This document shows, one piece after another, positions 1 through 7,004 of a stretch of 40,762 bases of DNA. Where the stretch lies: positions 1 to 40,762 of the forward strand of contig NZ_JACSQA010000029.1 of the NCBI RefSeq assembly GCF_014836845.1, in the 5' to 3' direction. Each line of letters starts with the position of its first letter. Position 1 is the first letter of the stretch. The position numbers and the translations under genes are program-made. The stretch comes from Ureibacillus galli (GTDB taxonomy: Bacteria > Bacillota > Bacilli > Bacillales_A > Planococcaceae). The notes beneath the pieces were generated by a model, which saw only the letters and a program-made list of their open reading frames with translations, had not been told where the DNA came from and searched no databases.

Positions 1-26
1 AATACCCGAAAAACGTTCAAAATTAC

Positions 27-64
27 AAAAGGCCTTCAGAATGTGACCATTCTGAAGGCCTTTT
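27..64. terminator. Bidirectional intrinsic terminator downstream of terC-family gene
   Basis: A perfect 17-bp inverted repeat (27-43 paired with 48-64, loop TGAC) is rich in G/C at its centre and has A-tract/T-tract ends, so it can terminate transcription from either side. On the minus strand it lies about 45 bases past the end of the TerC-family gene. Confidence 0.85.
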
Positions 65-110
65 GTCGACAATCTGAGGGAAGGGGTATATCCCTTCCCG
101 TATATACACT

Positions 111-896
111 TTATTCTGTTGTTGGTTCTTCTATAGGTTCTTCTTTTTTATCTTTTGATAAAAACCAACCAGCTACTGCTATGGAGATTAATACAGCGTA
201 GAAGATCAGTTTCCATTGTGTTGAATGGGCAAAATCATGAGAAATAACACCAATTTCTGGATGACCTAATGTTAATACTGCAAGTTTGACACCAACCCAA
301 CCAACGATGGCAAAGGCAGCTATTTCAAGTCCAGGTCTTGAATGTAGTAGTTTTACAAAAAGGTTTGCAGCAAATCGCATGATGACTAAACCTATAAAGC
401 CACCTATAAAGATAACGAGGAATTTTCCTCCGTCCATTCCACCAATTTGTGGTAGAGTCGTATTTGGAAGCGTCATTGCTAGAGCAACTGCTGCTAAAAT
501 GGAGTCGATTGCAAAAGCGATATCAGCTAACTCTACTTTTATAACTGTTCCCCAAAAACCTGATTTTTTCTTTTCTTTCACTTCAGTATCTTCTTCTTCT
601 TTCTTTTTAAAGAAAATCTTCCTTACGATGTGGTTAATGGCGATGAATAATAGATATAATGCTCCGAGTGCTTGGATTTGCCATACATCGACAAGAAAAG
701 AAATGATAAATAATGAAGCAAAACGGAAAATAAAAGCACCGGCTAACCCATAAAATAGAGCCTTTTTCCTTTCTTTTTCTGGAAGATGTTTCACCATAAT
801 GGCTAAAACGAGTGCATTATCCGCTGCCAGTAACCCTTCAAGTCCAACTAAAAGTAGCAATACCCAACCGTATTCCAATAAAATTGATATATCCAA
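111..896 (-). CDS. TerC-family integral membrane protein (probable Mn2+ exporter)
   Basis: The 261-residue product is a polytopic membrane protein of the TerC family. The two family signatures are visible: LLAADNALVLAIMV near residues 22-35 and VELADIAFAIDSILAA near residues 121-136, whose acidic residues lie within membrane segments. A charged, Lys/Glu-rich cytoplasmic loop (about 94-112) separates the two halves. Bacillus relatives (YkoY/YceF, also called MeeY/MeeF) are linked to manganese export for metalation of secreted enzymes. That role fits the yybP-ykoY riboswitch directly upstream. The start is TTG at 896, preceded by a strong AAGGGGGAAT ribosome-binding site. The gene is monocistronic, with a terminator downstream. 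Family assignment is firm; the exact metal is inferred from the riboswitch and relatives. Confidence 0.9.
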   Translation of the reverse strand: MDISILLEYGWVLLLLVGLEGLLAADNALVLAIMVKHLPEKERKKALFYGLAGAFIFRFASLFIISFLVDVWQIQALGALYLLFIAINHIVRKIFFKKKEEEDTEVKEKKKSGFWGTVIKVELADIAFAIDSILAAVALAMTLPNTTLPQIGGMDGGKFLVIFIGGFIGLVIMRFAANLFVKLLHSRPGLEIAAFAIVGWVGVKLAVLTLGHPEIGVISHDFAHSTQWKLIFYAVLISIAVAGWFLSKDKKEEPIEEPTTE

Positions 897-1011
897 TTTT
901 GATTCCCCCTTAATTTATAGTTATCTATTTAAAAAATATAAGTGATTACCATTTCACTTTAGGCTTCATCCAATTCAACTCCGTTCATCTAGTTTGACAA
1001 ATTTTACTTCA

Positions 1012-1049
1012 AAAAAACAAAAAACCTTTATCTAGTTAGATAAAGGTTT
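1012..1049 (-). terminator. Second terminator-like hairpin in the terC leader
   Basis: On the minus strand AACCTTTATCTA and TAGATAAAGGTT pair (1023-1048), followed by TTTTTTG and a further T-run. It lies immediately downstream of the riboswitch expression-platform terminator and upstream of the terC start, so transcripts would meet two terminators in tandem. Confidence 0.6.
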
Positions 1050-1088
1050 AAAAAATAAAAGACCTTTACCATAACATAGGTAAAGGTC
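1050..1088 (-). terminator. Riboswitch expression-platform terminator
   Basis: GACCTTTACC (1079-1088) pairs with GGTAAAGGTC (1061-1070) on the minus strand, followed by TTTTATTTTT. The 5' arm shares the CCTTTA sequence that would form the 3' side of aptamer helix P1 (partner TAAAGG). Aptamer and terminator are therefore mutually exclusive, which implies an ON switch when ligand stabilises P1. Confidence 0.8.
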
Positions 1089-1180
1089 TTGCTAACAACA
1101 AGTTAGTTGCCAACAAAGCCGAGAAGAACGAATCTTCCGTAATGACGACTTCGCTGTAAAAGCTACTCCCCTTTAGGAGA
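1080..1180 (-). promoter_or_regulatory. yybP-ykoY (manganese-sensing) riboswitch aptamer
   Basis: Read on the minus strand, the leader contains the conserved 5' segment TAAAGGGGAGTAGC (about 1163-1176). This is followed by GTCGTCATTACGG, CGGCTTTGTTGGCAAC and GCAAGACCTTTACC, the sequence order expected of the yybP-ykoY class. P1 can form between TAAAGG and CCTTTA. The class binds Mn2+ and usually controls TerC-family or P-type ATPase genes, which matches the downstream gene. Assignment is by motif recognition, not a covariance-model search. Confidence 0.85.
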
Positions 1181-1202
1181 AATATTCATATTAATTAATT
1201 AA

Positions 1203-1231
1203 AATATACAAAATTTTTCTACTTTTGTCAA
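1203..1231 (-). promoter_or_regulatory. Sigma-A-type promoter for the riboswitch-terC unit
   Basis: On the minus strand TTGACA (1226-1231) and TATATT (1203-1208) are separated by exactly 17 bases. Transcription would begin about 20 bases before the aptamer. Confidence 0.75.
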
Positions 1232-1500
1232 TGCATTATCTAAAAGATATGGAATTGTTCATTTTTTATTATTTTCAAAGATGTGAATTTATCAACTGAA
1301 TTGAACGGAATCCTTTAATTAATTGGAGTAGCAGTTGTTGCATTGTCTCCCTTTAAAAACACGCTTTTTTCTATCGTAGGGGAAAGAAGAAGTGAGAATA
1401 TCAATTTTTTTTACAGCTATTCCTAATTTATTTCCAACTCTACTATTCTTAATAGCGCGATAATTTCAAATTCATAAGATTAATTTCTTTATTTTCATTA
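1232..1500. other. AT-rich intergenic region, no gene seen
   Basis: Between the terC promoter and the TetR promoter I see no open reading frame with a plausible ribosome-binding site, no RNA motif I recognise and no clear repeat. Confidence 0.5.
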
Positions 1501-1501
1501 T

Positions 1502-1553
1502 TTGATATTACACGATACTTTTGGTACTATTTTGTTACTTACAGTACCAAAAG
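1502..1553 (+). promoter_or_regulatory. Promoter with overlapping dyad operator for tetR-SMR operon
   Basis: TTGATA (1502-1507) and TACTAT (1525-1530) are spaced by 17 bases. An 11-bp inverted repeat, CTTTTGGTACT (1518-1528) and AGTACCAAAAG (1543-1553), overlaps the -10 element and continues downstream. This is the position expected for an autorepressing TetR operator. The right arm abuts the ribosome-binding site. Confidence 0.65.
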
Positions 1554-1565
1554 GGGGAGTCCATT

Positions 1566-2123
1566 TTGAAAAATCGAATTATACAAGAAGCAATTCATTT
1601 AATTAAGGAGAAAGGCTTTTCTTTTACTACGAATGACTTGGCTAAAAATTTAGGTACGAGCAAACGAACAATTTATCAATCTTTTCACTCTAAAGACGCG
1701 ATCATTGAAACGGTTATTGAACAGTTAATATCAGATATTAAATTAAAAGAGGAAGAAATATATAATAATAATCACTTGAGTTTAAAAGAAAAACTAAAAG
1801 AGTTACTTACTTGTATGCCAGAAGAGTTTAAGATAATTGATGTTCGTCTATTAGTAGAATTAAAAAAGCATCATTATGAACAATGGGTCAAATTAAATGA
1901 ATTTATAACGAAAGAATGGGATTTTGTTATAAAAATCATCGAAAAAGGAATACAGGAAGGAACGATTCGAAAAATTAACGTACAACTATTCATCGAAATG
2001 TATTTAGGGACAATCAATCAAATTTATGATGTCAATTCTCCGCTAAAAAGTCATCTTACTATGAGCGAAATTTTAAATTCTGTCATTGATATTCTATTAA
2101 ACGGTATTGCGTTAGAAAAATAG
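1566..2123 (+). CDS. TetR/AcrR-family transcriptional regulator
   Basis: The 185-residue product has an N-terminal helix-turn-helix (about 21-40, FTTNDLAKNLGTSKRTIYQS), typical of TetR repressors, followed by an all-helical ligand-binding domain. I place the start at TTG 1566 because AAAGGGGG lies about 9 bases upstream; an earlier in-frame start would run through the promoter dyad. It is the first gene of an operon with an SMR pump (15 bases downstream) and a YvaD-like protein. That content resembles the B. subtilis yvaD-yvaE-yvaF locus. It probably represses this operon and is released by a drug or cationic compound; the inducer is unknown. Confidence 0.85.
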   Translation: MKNRIIQEAIHLIKEKGFSFTTNDLAKNLGTSKRTIYQSFHSKDAIIETVIEQLISDIKLKEEEIYNNNHLSLKEKLKELLTCMPEEFKIIDVRLLVELKKHHYEQWVKLNEFITKEWDFVIKIIEKGIQEGTIRKINVQLFIEMYLGTINQIYDVNSPLKSHLTMSEILNSVIDILLNGIALEK

Positions 2124-2138
2124 GGAGGGGATCATATT

Positions 2139-2501
2139 ATGCATTGGCTATATTTATGTTTAGCAATTATTTTTGAAGTAGCAGGGACTATTTCGATGAA
2201 ATTATCGGACGGCTTTAGTAAGCTCGTTCCAAGTGTGGCGCTAATACTTTTTTATATTTGCAGTTTAGTATTTTTGACATTGACGTTAAAAGAAATAGAA
2301 GTATCCATCGCATATGCTATTTGGTCTGGTATGGGGATTGTGCTTATTACTTTAATCGGGGTCATGTATTTCAACGAAAGTATAAACTTCTTAAAGGTGT
2401 TTGCTATCGTTCTTATTATTATAGGGGTTGTCACATTGAATTTGACTGAAGAAAATCATTCATCTGCAAGTAAAGATAAAATTGAGCAAATATCGAATTA
2501 A
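2139..2501 (+). CDS. SMR-family multidrug efflux protein (YvaE-like)
   Basis: The 120-residue product has four predicted membrane segments, as in the small multidrug resistance family. The membrane-embedded glutamate needed for proton/cation exchange is present in segment 1 (Glu13, in IIFEVAGTISMKLSDGF), and the GMG/YFNES region of segments 3-4 is also present. SMR proteins work as dimers and export quaternary ammonium or guanidinium-type cations. The C-terminal tail is slightly extended and polar (ENHSSASKDKIEQ). It lies 15 bases after tetR behind AGGGAGGGG and is almost certainly cotranscribed and controlled by it. Confidence 0.9.
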   Translation: MHWLYLCLAIIFEVAGTISMKLSDGFSKLVPSVALILFYICSLVFLTLTLKEIEVSIAYAIWSGMGIVLITLIGVMYFNESINFLKVFAIVLIIIGVVTLNLTEENHSSASKDKIEQISN

Positions 2502-2526
2502 ATTTTAAATAGGATGTGGTGTAGGT

Positions 2527-2904
2527 TTGAAACGTTTAAAACCATTTTTTCTAGTAACAGATATAGGATTTATTATATATTGGATTGTCACTTTCTTTCA
2601 TTTGATACCTGAAAGTGTTGCTTTTAAAAATTATGATAATCCGATCATTTTAGCTTGGAATTGGTCGTTTTTCCCGTTGGACATACTCATTTCTATTACA
2701 GGGTTACTTAGTTTGTATTTATATAAGCGGAATATAGATTCGTGGAAGAGCTATGCATTAATTTCTTTAGTATTAACCTTTTGTTCAGGTTTACAAGCAA
2801 TCGCATTCTGGGTATTCATCAAAGATTTCGACCTCGCTTGGTGGGCGTTTAACTTATACCTCATGATTTATCCATTGTTTTTTATTCGAAAGTTTTTAAA
2901 ATGA
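2527..2904 (+). CDS. YvaD-like membrane protein (DUF5360 family)
   Basis: The 125-residue product has four predicted membrane helices and aromatic-rich loops (PESVAFKNYDNPIILAWNW). It resembles YvaD of B. subtilis, which also sits beside an SMR gene and a TetR gene. The start is TTG 2527 with a GATGTGGTG-type ribosome-binding site, 25 bases after the pump gene, so it is probably the third gene of the operon. No catalytic motif is visible. A role in drug or membrane stress is inferred only from context. Confidence 0.7.
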   Translation: MKRLKPFFLVTDIGFIIYWIVTFFHLIPESVAFKNYDNPIILAWNWSFFPLDILISITGLLSLYLYKRNIDSWKSYALISLVLTFCSGLQAIAFWVFIKDFDLAWWAFNLYLMIYPLFFIRKFLK

Positions 2905-2941
2905 ATGTACATAGTAAATTTTCCTAAATTATAAAAATAAA

Positions 2942-2968
2942 TCCCCATCATAGGGGACATATTTTTTA
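2942..2968 (+). terminator. Intrinsic terminator of the tetR-SMR-yvaD operon
   Basis: TCCCC (2942-2946) and GGGGA (2953-2957) form a short GC stem with loop ATCATA, followed by ATATTTTTTAT. Confidence 0.6.
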
Positions 2969-3136
2969 TAAAGTCACTTTTACATAAAATTTCCCTTATC
3001 TTTTGTTCGCACATTCCTTTTAAGAAAAGTATAGATTACTCAGATATTAGAACAAATGTATTGGTATACACACAATTTTTATTGAAATACTATTTGAAAA
3101 CAGAATTGCTAGTTCTAAATTGGGAAGTGAAAAATA

Positions 3137-3666
3137 ATGAAAATAATCTGTTTAATCTCTACTATTAGCTTGAGTATTTTTCTGTTTAATAGTCAAGTGG
3201 TGTACGCTAATCCTCAAGATACCCCCCAACTTTTGAGGAACAATTTACTGAAGGTAAAGATGGTTATATATCTGTTGAAGAATCAGTAATGGAATTTACT
3301 ACCTACTGTAAATGTGAAGTGAAATTGCCAACAATTACTCCACCTATTTCTTTCACTCATAAATTCGGGAGGTTTTTTGACGATAAGGAATATAAAATGA
3401 ATACCAGCCTAGAAATTATGTTTGTTCACAAAAATATTAAAGACCATATTTTTAAAATTGAAATTCGTCCATTGAATAATAAAGTGAAGTTCGAAGGTGA
3501 AGAGTTTCTACTACACGATGGTGTTTTAGGGATTTATTTTGAATCCCAAATTTTCAACTTTTTTGTCTTTGAAAAAAATAATTTGCAATATTTGCTTGGT
3601 ATTCATAAAAGTATAGCAAACGAAGAAGCACCAGATTTTTTTATTGATATCGCGAATTCAATATAA
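3137..3666 (+). pseudogene. Secreted protein of unknown function, frameshifted at a C-tract
   Basis: ATG 3137 follows GGGAAGTG and opens a classic signal peptide (hydrophobic residues 3-18, cleavage likely after VVYA). This frame reads into AATCCTCAAGAT and a run of six C (3222-3227), then stops at a TAA soon after. Restoring one C joins it to the long downstream frame: PPTFEEQFTEGKDGYIS and onward to the stop at 3666. The restored protein has about 176 residues with one CKC motif (YCKCEV). I do not recognise the family; the mature part looks like a small beta-rich extracellular domain. It may be a true pseudogene, phase-variable or a sequencing error. The downstream part has no ribosome-binding site of its own. 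Confidence 0.7.
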
Positions 3667-3690
3667 TACGCTTAACAAATCTGATAAAAA

Positions 3691-3738
3691 CAGACCCTTT
3701 GTACTTCATAACATGATTTATGAATACAAAGGGTTTTA
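3691..3738. terminator. Bidirectional terminator between convergent genes
   Basis: ACCCTTTGTACTTCATA (3694-3710) pairs with the TATGAATACAAAGGGT region (3719-3734), and A/T-runs lie on both sides. It separates the plus-strand secreted-protein gene from the minus-strand MerR gene. Confidence 0.75.
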
Positions 3739-4149
3739 TTAATGGGGGATTTCTATTTTATTCGCTTTATGAACATCTTCCGTGCCAGCTTCTAACGCAG
3801 TTTTGTAGTAGTCACATTTATGGTCAATGAGTTCTAACGTTTTCTTTAATTCTTTCAGTTGTGTCTCTACACTAGCTTTTCTTTCTATAAACATGTCATA
3901 TCTTTGCTGTAATGTGGCATCCCCGTCAGAACACCAATCAATGAAATTTTTAATCTCCTTAATCGGCATACCTGTTGATTTTAGGCATTCTATCACTTTT
4001 AAAGCTTCAATATCGGATTCTTTAAACATTCGTATTCCGCTAGATGTCCTTTCCACAAAAGGCAAAAGCCCTTCCTTATCATAATAACGTAAAGTATATA
4101 CGGTCAGATCCAATTGTTTTGCAACTTCACTAATAGAATAAGTCTTCAT
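3739..4149 (-). CDS. MerR-family regulator, AdhR/YyaN-like
   Basis: The 136-residue product has the MerR winged helix at the N-terminus (MKTYSISEVAKQLDLTVYTL, then RYYDKEGLL) and a dimerisation coiled coil at about 85-115 (ERKASVETQLKELKKTLELI). A cysteine at position 55 (VIECLKSTG) matches the redox/aldehyde-sensing cysteine region of AdhR-type regulators. It has no metal-binding C-terminal cysteine cluster, so it is not a classical metal sensor. The start is ATG 4149, preceded by AAAGGAGT; an in-frame TTG at 4170 overlaps that site and is less likely. The gene is monocistronic with no obvious target beside it, so it may regulate itself and distant genes. An electrophile-sensing role is inferred. 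Confidence 0.82.
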   Translation of the reverse strand: MKTYSISEVAKQLDLTVYTLRYYDKEGLLPFVERTSSGIRMFKESDIEALKVIECLKSTGMPIKEIKNFIDWCSDGDATLQQRYDMFIERKASVETQLKELKKTLELIDHKCDYYKTALEAGTEDVHKANKIEIPH

Positions 4150-4174
4150 TTTTAAACTCCTTTCTTTCAAGTAG

Positions 4175-4194
4175 ACCTCGAGTTAACTCTATGT
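4175..4194 (-). promoter_or_regulatory. MerR-type dyad operator
   Basis: CTCGAGTTAACTCTAT is centred on GTTAAC (4182-4187), the layout common to MerR-family operators. On the minus strand it lies between a possible TTTAAC -35 and TCTACT -10 (17-base gap), about 30 bases upstream of the MerR start. An alternative TTGACT-17-TAGACT promoter lies farther upstream. Confidence 0.45.
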
Positions 4195-4350
4195 TAAATG
4201 AGTCTATCATGCTCATTTCTCTAAGTCAAAGTCGGTTAGGAATAGAAAACTATTTTAAGTGATAGTATCAGTAGATTAAAAGTATAAGCATTAACTAAAG
4301 AAAAACGGTTGAATTAAATAAAAGTATGGTTGCATTCCATAAAAATAACA

Positions 4351-4387
4351 AAAACCCTCAGACTGTGATTAATTCTGAAGGTTTTTC
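4351..4387 (-). terminator. Terminator of the first ger operon
   Basis: AAAAACCCTCAGA (4351-4363) and TCTGAAGGTTTTT (4375-4387) pair with one mismatch. On the minus strand this is a stem followed by a T-run, about 20 bases past the end of gerC. Confidence 0.75.
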
Positions 4388-4406
4388 GACAGTTCAATAA
4401 AATTTT

Positions 4407-5549
4407 CTAATTTATTGTTTCTTTAAAAGATTTTCTACCGGATGTTAATTTTTCCACATTAATATTAATTTTGCCGATTGTATTATTATCTAATTTTATA
4501 TTCCCATTTTGTTGAAGCTTTTTCCATGTCTTTACGTCTTTTCGATATAATACTTCCGAAAATTGATAAATATCCATATTCTTCTCTAAACCAGCTTGAT
4601 AAGTCTGCTTAATTTCTTTTTTCATTTCCTCAATTACTTGCTTCTTTATTTCTGTTGAAGTTAAATTTTCTTCAAAGCTTGCTAAAGTTGCATTAAATTC
4701 AATGTTTATATCGAATTTTACATTATTTCCATTTACAACCGGTTTAATTTTTACATTGATATTTCGGAGAGTTACAGTTAAATATTTCTCTTTGTATTTA
4801 GTTGTAATTTCTCCTCTTTTTGCTTGATTACTCATCCATTGAAGACCACTAACATCATCGTTTTTAATATAACCTTTGAATTCTTTTGTTGTAACAACAC
4901 CAACGCCATTAATTTTTATAGTAGATTCGACACCGTCTTGTGTTTGCCAATCTTTTTTCAATGAGATATATGGAATATTCGCATCGTGTCCAGGCTCATC
5001 AAGAGCAATAATTAATCTTCTAACATCAATTGGGTCAATAAAAGATTCCTGCTCGTATGAATTTCGAGGATCTCCAATTACTGTCAAACTAATCCCTTTG
5101 TTGAGAACTGGTACAGTGATGAAGAATTGGTCTAAAGGTTGATCAGTACAATAAACCCAAATATTGTACCGAGTATCAGTATAGCGAGTGAGCGTATTCA
5201 GAACAGAGTTAACTCGCTCTTTCTTTAATGCTTCTTCACTAAAAATTAACAATGATAAGTGTCCCCAATAAACTCTTTCATCAATTGCATGATAAAGCTT
5301 AAACAGTGCTTCATCCATTGTCTTCCCCGAGGCGGATGATACTTGTGACTGTATTCCGTCGATAGAAGATTGCTCCGTTTTTGCAATGTTTGCAAAATTA
5401 ATTAGTTGAATCCAAATGACAAATTCATCATTTTGATAGTCGACACCTAATCCGTAAGCATAATACATACGTTCATTTTCATTTAAATCCCAGCATCCTG
5501 TTAATAAGATAAGTGGTAAAAGGAGGAAGAGTAAATGCTTTTTTTTCAT
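4407..5549 (-). CDS. Ger(x)C-family germinant-receptor lipoprotein
   Basis: The 380-residue product has a lipoprotein signal with lipobox LLTGC (Cys19), followed by WDLNENERMYYAYGLGVDYQ, characteristic of the C subunit of spore germinant receptors. GerC-type subunits are anchored to the outer face of the spore inner membrane and are needed for receptor assembly. Full family length is present. The ATG (5549) overlaps the gerA stop by one base (TAATG), so translation is coupled, with GAGGG as ribosome-binding site. It is the last gene of a gerB-gerA-gerC operon. The germinant cannot be inferred. Confidence 0.9.
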   Translation of the reverse strand: MKKKHLLFLLLPLILLTGCWDLNENERMYYAYGLGVDYQNDEFVIWIQLINFANIAKTEQSSIDGIQSQVSSASGKTMDEALFKLYHAIDERVYWGHLSLLIFSEEALKKERVNSVLNTLTRYTDTRYNIWVYCTDQPLDQFFITVPVLNKGISLTVIGDPRNSYEQESFIDPIDVRRLIIALDEPGHDANIPYISLKKDWQTQDGVESTIKINGVGVVTTKEFKGYIKNDDVSGLQWMSNQAKRGEITTKYKEKYLTVTLRNINVKIKPVVNGNNVKFDINIEFNATLASFEENLTSTEIKKQVIEEMKKEIKQTYQAGLEKNMDIYQFSEVLYRKDVKTWKKLQQNGNIKLDNNTIGKININVEKLTSGRKSFKETIN

Positions 5550-7003
5550 TATTTATTTCCCTCGTTGTTGCGTGTCTTATCTTGGGGATGTAAAAAATTC
5601 GGTCTTTTTCTATACTTATACTTTGCTGTTCTAAACAACGTCTGCTTCACATTATCCCAACTTAAATCTGCTGTAATATTTATATATGGAATTCCAAAAA
5701 CACGTACATTTGCTGTATATAAGAGAAGAAAATATAAACTAATGAAGAATCCAAACAGGCCAAAGAATGCGGTTACTAGAATGCAGAAGATACGTAAAAC
5801 ACTTATTATCGACTCTAATTCTCGATTAACAACTGTGTAAGAAGCGATCGTTGCAGTTGCAATCACTACAACCATTGCTGGACTTGTAATACCCGATCGA
5901 ATTGCCGCATCACCTATAATTAGCCCCCCTATGACACCGATAATACCACCAATTTTAGTCGGGAGCCTCAAACCAGCTTCTCGAAGTATTTCAAACATAA
6001 GAAGAATTAATAACATTTCTAATACTGCTGGAAATGGTAAACCTTGATTCGTCATAACGACCGTTGCTAGTAATGGTAATGGTAATTGGTTTTGATGAAA
6101 TAATGTTAAGGCAAGCCAAAATGAGGGAAGTGCAATTCCAAGTAATGTGCCAACTAATCTAAGACCTCTTGCGAAAACACTATATATACCTGCGACTTCA
6201 AAATCTTCTCCAGCTTTTAATAAAAAGAAAAAGTTGACCGGTGTAATCGTGGCGTATGCGACGGTATCCACCAAAATAACAAACCTTCCTCGCAGCAATG
6301 ATTGAACCGCGTATTCAGCAGTTCCCGTATAGTTTGATGTCGGAAATATCCAGTTTTTTTTGTCGATATATTCCATTAAAGAGTCTCCGCTTATAATGGC
6401 ATCTGTATCGATTTCTTGAAATCGTTTTTTTAATTCTGTCAGAATATCTTTATTTGCAATATCATCAAAATAGAGAAGAGCAATTTTCGTTTTACTTCGT
6501 CTGCCTAGTTCTATTTTTTCAACACATAATGAATTTGTAGGAAGACGTTTTCGAATAAGGGCAATATTTGTGGAAATGTCTTCGATAAAATTATCTCTAG
6601 CTCCTTTGACCATTACTTCCATATTTGTTTCTTCAACTGAACGATTCGGTTTTCGTGCAATGTTGCAAGAATATAGAAGTTGAAGATCTTCGAAAAATAT
6701 TAGGAGATTGCCACTATATGCAGAAGTAATGATGTCAATTTCTTGTGTCAATTTTTTTATTTCTGGAATAGGTAATTGCTCAATATGTTCTTTAGTAATT
6801 TGATTGGTAGAATCTTTATAAAGTTTCTCGATATTTGGAATAACAAGTGTATAGAGCATCTGCTCATCGACCATTGAATCACATTTAACAAATAAAACCT
6901 TTGATTGATTAAATGTCATTTCACTAAAAATAATATCATCGGATTTCTCGAATAGTTGCTTTAAGTTAAAAAGATAAGGTGATGATTGTCCAGATGTGTC
7001 CAT
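5549..7003 (-). CDS. GerA-family germinant-receptor subunit A
   Basis: The 484-residue product has an N-terminal soluble domain (about 1-260, rich in charged residues) and then several membrane helices. The conserved GerA core is visible: TPVNFFFLLKAGEDFEVAG and REAGLRLPTKIGGIIGVIGGLIIG. I place the start at ATG 7003 because the upstream gerB stop (TAA 7007-7005) is one base away, and earlier in-frame starts lie inside gerB. With GerB and GerC it would form a germinant receptor in the spore inner membrane that senses small nutrients. The residues that set germinant specificity cannot be read here. Confidence 0.88.
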   Translation of the reverse strand: MDTSGQSSPYLFNLKQLFEKSDDIIFSEMTFNQSKVLFVKCDSMVDEQMLYTLVIPNIEKLYKDSTNQITKEHIEQLPIPEIKKLTQEIDIITSAYSGNLLIFFEDLQLLYSCNIARKPNRSVEETNMEVMVKGARDNFIEDISTNIALIRKRLPTNSLCVEKIELGRRSKTKIALLYFDDIANKDILTELKKRFQEIDTDAIISGDSLMEYIDKKNWIFPTSNYTGTAEYAVQSLLRGRFVILVDTVAYATITPVNFFFLLKAGEDFEVAGIYSVFARGLRLVGTLLGIALPSFWLALTLFHQNQLPLPLLATVVMTNQGLPFPAVLEMLLILLMFEILREAGLRLPTKIGGIIGVIGGLIIGDAAIRSGITSPAMVVVIATATIASYTVVNRELESIISVLRIFCILVTAFFGLFGFFISLYFLLLYTANVRVFGIPYINITADLSWDNVKQTLFRTAKYKYRKRPNFLHPQDKTRNNEGNK

Positions 7004-7004
7004 G

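Noticed and set aside
5535-5840. Plus-strand frame of about 100 codons within gerA/gerC
   Set aside because: It is the opposite strand of well-supported ger genes and has no family similarity or ribosome-binding site.
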